Below, piece by piece: positions 1 through 5,009 of a stretch of DNA of 5,009 nt; position 1 is the stretch's first letter; every line of letters begins with the position of its first letter. The stretch spans positions 1 to 5,009 of the forward strand of contig DASVDK010000182.1 of NCBI GenBank assembly GCA_036381125.1, given 5' to 3'. The notes under the pieces are model-generated. The model made no database searches. It saw only the letters and a program-made list of their open reading frames with translations, and had not been told where the DNA came from. The stretch is from DASVDK01 sp036381125 [NCBI: Thermodesulfobacteriota bacterium]. GTDB lineage: Bacteria; DASVDK01. The position numbers were made by a program, and so were the translations under genes.

Positions 1-1876
1 GGATCTCGCCCGCGTTGCCGGCGAGGAGGTAGAGCAGCGTCTTCTTGATGTTGTCGAAGATCCGGCGCCCCTCCTCGATGGCGTTCACGATGGAGACGAA
101 GTTGTCGTCCGTGACGACGATGTCGGCGGCCTGCTTGGTCACCTCGGTCCCGCTGCCCATCGCGATGCCGACCGACGCCTCGCGCACCGCCGGCGCGTCG
201 TTCACGCCGTCGCCCGTCATGGCGACCACGAGGCCGGCGCGCCTGGCCGCGCGGACGATGCGCAGCTTGTGCTCGGGCAGGACGCGCGCGAAGACCGCCG
301 CGCGGGCGATCGCGCGGTCGAGGCCGGCCTCGTCGAGCCGATCGAGGTCGGCGCCGGTGAGGACCTCGCCCCCCTCGTCGAGGATGCCGACCTCGCGCGC
401 CACGGCGGCCGCCGTGGCCGGGTGGTCCCCCGTGATCATGACGACGCGGACGCCGGCCGCGCGGCAGCGGGCGACGGCGTCGGCCGCCTCGGGCCTCGGC
501 GCGTCGGCCAGCCCGACGAGCCCGACGAGCGTGAGGTCGCGGTCGGCCTCCTCGGGCTGCCACGCGCCGCCCGGGAGGCGCCGCTCGGCCACCGCGAGGA
601 CGCGGAGCGCGTCGCGCGCGAACGCGTCGGCCGTGGCCGCCGCGTCGGCCGGCGCGCCGGGACAGCGCGGCAGGATCACCTCCGGCGCCCCCTTCACGTA
701 GGCCGTGAGCCCCTGGCCGGTGCGCCGCCCGACCGCCATTCGCTTGCGGCTCGAGTCGAAGGGCACCTCGCCCACGCGCGGCTCCGCCGCCTCGATGTCG
801 CGCCGGTCGATCCCCTCGGCGGCGGCGGCGACGAGGAGCGCCGTTTCCGTCGGGTCCCCCACGGCGACGCCGCCGTTCAGCTCGGCGTCGTTGCAGGCGG
901 CCGCCGCGTGGAGGAGCCGGCGGGTGTCGCCGTCCGGCGTCCACGTGCGGCGCACCTGGAGCCGGCCGACCGTCAGCGTCCCCGTCTTGTCGGTCGCGAC
1001 GAGCTCGGCCGAGCCGAGCGTCTCGACCGCCGGCAGGCGGCGCACGAGCGCCCGTCGGCGCGCCATCCGCTGGACGCCGACGGCGAGCGCGAGCGTGACG
1101 ACCGCGGGGAGGCCTTCGGGGATCGCGGCCACGGCGAGGCTGAGCGCCGCGAGCACCATCTCGAGCAGCGGCACGCCGCGCAGCACCCCGAGGACGAAGA
1201 CGACGGCGACGATCCCCCCGGCGAGGAGGACGAGGTACCGCGACACGGCGTCGAGGCGGCGCTGGAGCGGGGTCGTGTCCTGGCCCGCCGTCTCGATCAT
1301 GCGGGCGATGCGCCCCATCTCGGTCGCCATCCCGGTGGCGGTCACCACCGCCCGCCCCTGGCCCCGCGTCACCGCCGTGCCGGCGAGGAGCCTGTCGCCG
1401 TCCCGCCGCCGCACCGGGAACGACTCGCCGGTGACGATCGCCTCGTTCACCTGCAGGTCGGCCGACTCGACCACCTCGGCGTCGGCCGCGACGATGTCGC
1501 CCGCCTCGACCACGAGGAGGTCGCCGCGGACGATCGTCTCCGAGGGGACCATGACCGAATGGCCGTCGCGGACGACGCGCGCCCTCGGGGCGGTCATCTT
1601 GCGCAGGGCGGCCAGCGCCGACTCGGCCCGCCGCTCCTGCGTGACCCCGACGCCGGCGTTCAGCAGGACGATGCCGACGATCGCGATCGCCTCGGGCCAG
1701 TCGCGCAGGGCGAACGAGACGGCAGCAGCCCCCAGGAGGACCCAGATGACGAGCCCCTCGAACTGGCGGGCGAACAGCGCGGCAAGCGAGGGGGGCGGCG
1801 CCTCCTCGAGCCGGTTCGGCCCCTCGGCGGCGAGACGCTCGGCGGCCTCGGCCGCGGAGAGCCCGGCAGGGGTCAC
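1..1876 (-). CDS. P2A-type cation-transporting P-type ATPase (Ca2+-ATPase-like), C-terminus cut by window edge
   Basis: Membrane pump that uses ATP, through a phospho-aspartate intermediate, to move a cation (probably Ca2+) across the cytoplasmic membrane. Reading from GTG at 1876, 625 codons are visible without a stop. The parts in order are: a short cation-ATPase N-terminal segment (1-40); TM1-2 (about 42-78); the actuator domain with TGES at 149-152; TM3-4 (about 215-268) with PEGLP at 253-257; the phosphorylation motif DKTGTLT with Asp296; the nucleotide-binding KGAPE at 395-399; the hinge TGDGVNDAPA at 554-563; and the start of TM5 ending in GNAGEI. Glu254, Asn621 and Glu624 align with SERCA Ca2+ ligands Glu309, Asn768 and Glu771, which favours P2A over heavy-metal (P1B) or Mg2+ (P3B) pumps. 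Family members are usually about 880-920 residues, so TM6-10 lie beyond the edge. The start overlaps the upstream stop (GTGA) and has no clear Shine-Dalgarno, implying coupled translation. Oddity: the Cys usually found two residues before the catalytic Asp is Ala294. Family is near certain; the ion is inferred. Confidence 0.96.
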   Translation of the reverse strand, partial: MTPAGLSAAEAAERLAAEGPNRLEEAPPPSLAALFARQFEGLVIWVLLGAAAVSFALRDWPEAIAIVGIVLLNAGVGVTQERRAESALAALRKMTAPRARVVRDGHSVMVPSETIVRGDLLVVEAGDIVAADAEVVESADLQVNEAIVTGESFPVRRRDGDRLLAGTAVTRGQGRAVVTATGMATEMGRIARMIETAGQDTTPLQRRLDAVSRYLVLLAGGIVAVVFVLGVLRGVPLLEMVLAALSLAVAAIPEGLPAVVTLALAVGVQRMARRRALVRRLPAVETLGSAELVATDKTGTLTVGRLQVRRTWTPDGDTRRLLHAAAACNDAELNGGVAVGDPTETALLVAAAAEGIDRRDIEAAEPRVGEVPFDSSRKRMAVGRRTGQGLTAYVKGAPEVILPRCPGAPADAAATADAFARDALRVLAVAERRLPGGAWQPEEADRDLTLVGLVGLADAPRPEAADAVARCRAAGVRVVMITGDHPATAAAVAREVGILDEGGEVLTGADLDRLDEAGLDRAIARAAVFARVLPEHKLRIVRAARRAGLVVAMTGDGVNDAPAVREASVGIAMGSGTEVTKQAADIVVTDDNFVSIVNAIEEGRRIFDNIKKTLLYLLAGNAGEI

Positions 1877-2868
1877 CGGATCAGGACCGCACTCAGCGGG
1901 CGACGCGGCGCGCGCGGCAGCGGGGGCGCGTACCCGAGCCGCAACAGGAGCTGCGCGTGCCCCTCGACCTCGAGCCGCCTGGTCACGTCGGCCCGCAGGC
2001 CCGGCACCTCGCACGGGGCGTTGAGGTGGGCGAGCTGGACGTCGAGCGTCGTGGCGGTGAGGGCGAAGCGCTCGAACGTCCGGCCGGCCGCCACCCAGGC
2101 GCGCCGATCGTCCGCCGTCGTGGTCACGAGGGCGAGCGCCGCCGAGCTGCGGATGAGCCGCTCGTCCTTGACGGCCTGCCGCACGCCGGTGAGCACGAAC
2201 CTGAGTCCCCACTCCCCGACCCACCGCGGCGCCTCGGGCACGTCGAGCGATCCGGCGGTCAGGCCGTCGCCCCGGACGGCCGCGTCGGCGGCGTTGAACC
2301 GGATCCAGGCGGCCAGCTCGTTGCGGAACGCCTCGTCGTCGAGCTGTCGGCTGTCGGCCTCCCGCACGAGGTCGACCACCGTCTCGAAGGCGGCCGGATC
2401 CGAGCGGACGTGGACGAGGACGCCCGGCTCGCAGGGCACCGCCGCGAGCCGGCCGAGGTCCGCCGGCGGGATCGGCCGGCCGTCGTAGTCGCGCCGGTTC
2501 GTCTGCCGCCGCGCGATGGCGTCGACGAGCGGCGAGGAGACGGGCGGCGCGGGGGTCAGGCGGACGCGCAGACAGCCGTCCGGCTCGCCGGGGGCGAAGA
2601 GGTCCACGGTCGGCTCGTACCCCGCGTGCCGGGCCGCGAGGACGAGGTTCTCGAGGGCGCAGCCGAGGCTGATGAACAGCTCCCGATCCTCCGGGTCGAT
2701 GACCGGCAGCCGGCGGGAGCCGTCCGGGAGGATCCGGATGAGCGGCCCGTCTATGGCGAATCGCCACGGCTGGGTGTTGTGCGTCGAGGGCGCGAGCACC
2801 GCGTACCCGATCAGCGCCTTCATCACCTCGAGCGTGGGGTACCCGGCCGGACCGGTCAGTGCGCGCAC
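1873..2868 (-). CDS. Acg-family (nitroreductase-fold) FMN-binding oxidoreductase
   Basis: Cytosolic flavoprotein of the nitroreductase superfamily, Acg/Rv2032-like branch; the physiological substrate of this branch is not established. With GTG at 2868 it is 331 residues, normal for this double-length family. Visible motifs are APSTHNTQPW at 26-35 (the family's N-terminal flavin-site signature), the segment DPEDRELFISLGCALENL from 58, and RRQTNRRDY at 120-128, the typical nitroreductase RRSxRxF-like motif opening the second half. The C-terminal tail reads AQLLLRLGYAPPLPRAPRRP, the usual Acg ending. There is no signal peptide and no membrane segment. Start choice: GTG at 2868 has a GAGGAG Shine-Dalgarno nine bases upstream. 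An in-frame GTG at 2913 would add 15 residues of low-complexity sequence, and ATG at 2823 would begin within the first helix, close to the signature. The stop at 1873-1875 overlaps the ATPase start. Family assignment is strong. Whether it reduces nitro compounds or quinones, or mainly stores FMN as proposed for mycobacterial Acg, cannot be read from sequence. Confidence 0.93.
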   Translation of the reverse strand: MRALTGPAGYPTLEVMKALIGYAVLAPSTHNTQPWRFAIDGPLIRILPDGSRRLPVIDPEDRELFISLGCALENLVLAARHAGYEPTVDLFAPGEPDGCLRVRLTPAPPVSSPLVDAIARRQTNRRDYDGRPIPPADLGRLAAVPCEPGVLVHVRSDPAAFETVVDLVREADSRQLDDEAFRNELAAWIRFNAADAAVRGDGLTAGSLDVPEAPRWVGEWGLRFVLTGVRQAVKDERLIRSSAALALVTTTADDRRAWVAAGRTFERFALTATTLDVQLAHLNAPCEVPGLRADVTRRLEVEGHAQLLLRLGYAPPLPRAPRRPLSAVLIR

Positions 2869-2877
2869 GCAGGTCGT

Positions 2878-2883
2878 CTCCTC
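2878..2883 (-). promoter_or_regulatory. Shine-Dalgarno of the Acg-family gene
   Basis: The minus strand reads GAGGAG here, followed by nine bases and then GTG at 2868-2866. It is the best ribosome-binding match near any candidate start of this gene and decides the start call. The upstream GTG at 2913 has only GGGAG at a tight four-base spacing. The other two minus-strand starts visible in the window (1876 and 4081) have no comparable site. Confidence 0.6.
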
Positions 2884-2888
2884 GTCGT

Positions 2889-2906
2889 CCGGTGCACCCG
2901 CACCGG
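2889..2906. repeat. Short inverted repeat just upstream of the Acg ribosome-binding site
   Basis: CCGGTG (2889-2894) and CACCGG (2901-2906) form a perfect 6-bp inverted repeat around a six-base spacer. It ends five bases upstream of the GAGGAG site. It could be an mRNA hairpin in the leader or an operator half-site pair, but short GC palindromes arise easily at this base composition. If the gene really starts at 2913, the repeat is coding sequence. Confidence 0.3.
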
Positions 2907-2990
2907 GCCGCACCGATCTCCCGCAACAGCCGTGCCAGCGCGGGGAGCCAGGTACGACACGACCTTGGCGCGTGCGACCGGCTCGGAGGC

Positions 2991-3037
2991 GGGGCGCACG
3001 TGCCCCAGTGGGACAGGCCCGGCCCCGGTCAGGTCCC
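2991..3037 (-). terminator. Possible GC-hairpin terminator after the AI-2E gene (no T-tract)
   Basis: Two inverted repeats sit in tandem at and after the AI-2E stop codon. GGGAC/GTCCC arms lie at 3010-3014 and 3033-3037 with an 18-base GC-rich loop that spans the stop. GGGGC/GCCCC arms lie at 2991-2995 and 3002-3006 around a six-base loop. Neither is followed by a run of T on the minus strand, so this is not a canonical intrinsic terminator. I include it because it lies in the only real intergenic gap (2869-3028), which separates the two gene pairs. I see no convincing -35/-10 promoter in that gap. Confidence 0.25.
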
Positions 3038-4081
3038 TGACGGAGCCCCCGGGGCGGCCAGGGCTTTGACCAGGCCCATGAGCAGGGTGACGACCATCGG
3101 CCCGACGAAGAGCCCGATGGCCCCGAAGGCGGCCACGCCGCCGATGACCGCGAAGAGGCCGAGCAGGAAGGGGATTCGCACCCCCCCGCCGCTCAGTATG
3201 GAGGAGCGGATGAGGTTGTCGCTGGTGCTCACCACGAGCCCGCCCCAGGCGAGCAGGACGATCCCGGCCGCCGGGCGCCCCTGCAGGACCAGCCAGAGGC
3301 TCGCCGGGACGTAGACGATGGCCGCCCCGATGGGGGTCAGGGCCAGTACGGTCGTGATGGCGCCGAGGAGGACCGGGGCGCCGAGGCCGACGGCCCAGTA
3401 GCCGACGAGCGCGAGCAGTCCCTGTGCCGGCGCCGTGAGGAGCATGCCGTAGAGCACGTTGCGCACGGTCTGGCCGAGCGGCGCGAGGAGCGCCCGCGTC
3501 CGCGGCCCGGCGAGCCGCTCGGCGAGGCGGATGAGGAGCGGGCCGAGGTCGGCGCCGTGCCGGTAGAAGACGATCAGCGTGGCGAAGACGACGACGACGG
3601 AGAAGAGGCTTCGCCCCACGTCGCCCGCGGCGGCCGCCAGGTTGGAGGCCACGGTCCCCGCCTGGGCCAGGAGGAGCCGGTCGATCGCCTGGGCGTCGGC
3701 GAGGAAGACCGAGAGCCGGCCCGCGAGGGCCGGTCCGACGTAGGGGAGCGTCTCGAGGCGCGCGAGGAACGACGCGAGGCCCCGCTCCTGGAGGCCGGCG
3801 AGCCACGACGGCACCGCGGCCAGCTCCCGGGCCAGGGCGAGCGAGAGGAGGAAGAGGGGCACGAGGACGAGCGCCGCCATGAGCGTCGTCGCGCACATGG
3901 CCGCGAGCAGCCGCCGGCCGCCGCACGCGCGCTCGATCCGCACGAAGACCGGCCAGGTGGCGTAGGCCAGGATGGCGGCCCAGGCGGCCGGCACGAGGAA
4001 CGGCCGGAACACCGCATAGGCGGCGGCGAGGAGCAGCGCCAGGCCCGCGAGCTGGACCCAGCGCTGGACGTCTCGCGTCAC
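3029..4081 (-). CDS. AI-2E / PerM family multipass membrane transporter
   Basis: Inner-membrane protein of the AI-2E transporter family (formerly UPF0118/DUF20; relatives include PerM, TqsA and YdiK). Members are linked to autoinducer-2 export or to Na+/H+ exchange, so the substrate here is open. From GTG at 4081 it is 350 residues, the usual family length. Two N-terminal helices lie at about 9-25 and 28-47, a third at about 58-84, then a long amphipathic extracytoplasmic region (about 85-155), then several helices. The diagnostic C-terminal block is present: SDNLIR at about 287-292, GGG at 298-300, IPFLLGLFAVIGG at 303-315, and GLFVGP at 323-328. The reading frame stays open upstream to 4612, but that stretch lies inside the neighbouring gene in another frame and is Arg/Gly-rich. 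The GTG at 4081 overlaps the upstream TGA by four bases (GTGA) and opens directly into family-like sequence. No clear Shine-Dalgarno is visible, so translation is probably coupled to the upstream gene. Confidence 0.95.
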   Translation of the reverse strand: MTRDVQRWVQLAGLALLLAAAYAVFRPFLVPAAWAAILAYATWPVFVRIERACGGRRLLAAMCATTLMAALVLVPLFLLSLALARELAAVPSWLAGLQERGLASFLARLETLPYVGPALAGRLSVFLADAQAIDRLLLAQAGTVASNLAAAAGDVGRSLFSVVVVFATLIVFYRHGADLGPLLIRLAERLAGPRTRALLAPLGQTVRNVLYGMLLTAPAQGLLALVGYWAVGLGAPVLLGAITTVLALTPIGAAIVYVPASLWLVLQGRPAAGIVLLAWGGLVVSTSDNLIRSSILSGGGVRIPFLLGLFAVIGGVAAFGAIGLFVGPMVVTLLMGLVKALAAPGAPSGT

Positions 4082-5009
4082 GAGGCGCCGACCGGAGCGC
4101 CGGCGCGCCCCGACGCGGCGAGCCGCCAGAGGGCGACGACGATGGCGCCGAGCCCGACCACGACGGCGAGGAACAGGACCCACCCGCCGAGGACCGGCAC
4201 GAGCCCGGCCACCGCCGCCAGCAGCACCGCGACCGCGTACCCGGCCACCTCGGTGAGCCGGGAGGGGTCGGGCCCGGACACGGCGCGGGCGACGAGGTCG
4301 CCGAGCCAGGCGATCCCCACCACCAGGCCGCCGAGGAGCGCGATCGGATAGAGGGCGAGGACCGCCAGCCCGAGCCAGACGCCGACGACCGTCAGCAGGA
4401 GCACCAGCGCCAGCATCGGCGCCACCACGAGCGCGACGAACCCCAGTCCGAGGCTCTTGCCCGGGTCGCTCGTCACCGTGCGGGCCGCCGCCAGCGTCCC
4501 GCGCGGCAGCGCCGCGAGCGCGACGACGCCGGTCACGAGGAGCGAGAGCCAGAAGACGAGCCACGAGAGGGAGCCGACGATGCCGAGCACCTCGCCGCCG
4601 GAGGCGCGCCACGCCTCGAGCCGCCCCATGGCCTCGACGCGCCAGTCGGCCGGGGGCATCGCCTCCACCGCGGCCAGCTCGGCCGCGGGGTCGATCCGGG
4701 GCTCGCTGCGCGTGGCGTGGAAGAGGGTGCCGCCGACGCGCGCGCCGGGGAGCACCTCGAGGACGTCGGCGACCACCTCGACGTTGCCGGGCGTCTCGCC
4801 CGAGAGCCGGACGTGCCCGCCGTAGATCTCGATGCCCCGCCCGTGCCGACCACCCACGTCGACCTCGCCGCCGGCGACCCGGCTGCGGCCGGCCACGCGC
4901 GTCTCGGGGGTCACCGTGACCCTGCCGCCCGCGGCGATCAGGTCGCCGCCGAGCCGGCCGCCGAGGCGCAGCTCCCCCCCGGCGGCGCGCACGTCGTCGC
5001 CGATCTCGC
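4078..5009 (-). CDS. Polymer-forming (bactofilin-like) beta-solenoid membrane protein, N-terminus beyond window
   Basis: The 3' part of a gene whose start lies past the right edge: the frame is open through 5007, and a GTG at 4992 sits inside a repeat, so it is unlikely to be the start. Counting from the first full codon (5007), about 309 residues are visible. Residues 1-98 are short Gly/Val-rich turns (for example GGRLGGDLIAAGGRV at about 16-30 and IYGGHVRLSG at about 61-70), the pattern of a right-handed beta-solenoid in the polymer-forming/bactofilin class. A polar linker with acidic and basic residues follows (about 99-138), then about five hydrophobic segments near 140-167, 185-210, 212-237, 255-275 and 277-297. 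Proteins of this layout normally have a signal peptide and an extracytoplasmic solenoid; the signal would be in the missing part. The role is unknown; an envelope scaffold is an inference from architecture. Its stop overlaps the start of the AI-2E gene, so the two are probably made together. Confidence 0.85.
   Translation of the reverse strand, partial: EIGDDVRAAGGELRLGGRLGGDLIAAGGRVTVTPETRVAGRSRVAGGEVDVGGRHGRGIEIYGGHVRLSGETPGNVEVVADVLEVLPGARVGGTLFHATRSEPRIDPAAELAAVEAMPPADWRVEAMGRLEAWRASGGEVLGIVGSLSWLVFWLSLLVTGVVALAALPRGTLAAARTVTSDPGKSLGLGFVALVVAPMLALVLLLTVVGVWLGLAVLALYPIALLGGLVVGIAWLGDLVARAVSGPDPSRLTEVAGYAVAVLLAAVAGLVPVLGGWVLFLAVVVGLGAIVVALWRLAASGRAGAPVGAS

Noticed and set aside
705-2024. 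Plus-strand reading frame of 439 codons
   Set aside because: Ser/Arg/Ala/Thr-rich translation typical of an out-of-frame high-GC shadow, antisense to the ATPase.
269-2488. Very long plus-strand reading frame of 739 codons
   Set aside because: Translation is low-complexity (Arg, Gly, Asp, His-rich) with no recognisable domain. It lies antisense to the P-type ATPase and Acg genes, whose motifs are unmistakable. Stop codons are rare at this GC content, so long antisense shadows are expected.
2869-2913. Upstream GTG start at 2913 for the Acg-family gene
   Set aside because: It adds 15 residues without family resemblance and has a weaker, tightly spaced Shine-Dalgarno than GTG at 2868. It is not fully excluded.
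2856-3926. Minus-strand reading frame of 356 codons overlapping the AI-2E gene and the gap
   Set aside because: Mostly Arg/Pro/Gly/Ala repeats in a different frame from the clear AI-2E protein. The non-overlapping end in the gap shows no family resemblance.
3557-4351. Plus-strand Glu/Arg/Gly-rich reading frame of 264 codons
   Set aside because: Antisense to the AI-2E and solenoid genes. Its charged low-complexity composition mirrors hydrophobic codons on the other strand.
4082-4612. N-terminal extension of the AI-2E reading frame upstream to 4612
   Set aside because: The extension is Arg/Gly-rich and lies out of frame inside the solenoid gene. The GTG at 4081 gives a protein of normal family length.

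Overview
This is a very GC-rich window (by eye roughly 70% or more G+C). All four genes I can support lie on the minus strand. The composition and gene types suggest a high-GC soil or sediment bacterium, such as a Rokubacteria-, myxobacteria/Deltaproteobacteria- or Actinobacteria-like lineage. I cannot fix the phylum from 5 kb. There are no mobile elements, tRNA or rRNA genes, or CRISPR arrays, and coding density is about 97%.

In transcription order (high to low coordinates), the first gene runs in from the right edge. It is the 3' part of a membrane protein with an extracytoplasmic polymer-forming (bactofilin-like) beta-solenoid and about five transmembrane helices (5009-4078). Its TGA stop shares four bases (GTGA) with the GTG start of an AI-2E/PerM-family multipass membrane protein (4081-3029). 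An intergenic stretch of about 160 bases follows, holding GC-rich hairpins. Then comes an Acg-type nitroreductase-fold flavoprotein (2868-1873). Its stop again overlaps, by GTGA, the GTG start of a P2A-type (calcium-pump-like) P-type ATPase, which runs off the left edge (1876-1). About 625 residues of the ATPase are present; the last transmembrane helices are missing.

The window therefore holds two translationally coupled pairs: an envelope/membrane pair (solenoid protein plus AI-2E permease) and a stress-type pair (Acg flavoprotein plus cation pump). The second pair is the more interesting. In Mycobacterium tuberculosis, acg (Rv2032) and the P2A ATPase gene ctpF (Rv1997) are separate members of the DosR dormancy regulon. 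Here genes of the same two family types overlap in one operon. None of the families is new. The long plus-strand reading frames, one of 739 codons, are antisense shadows caused by the high GC content.
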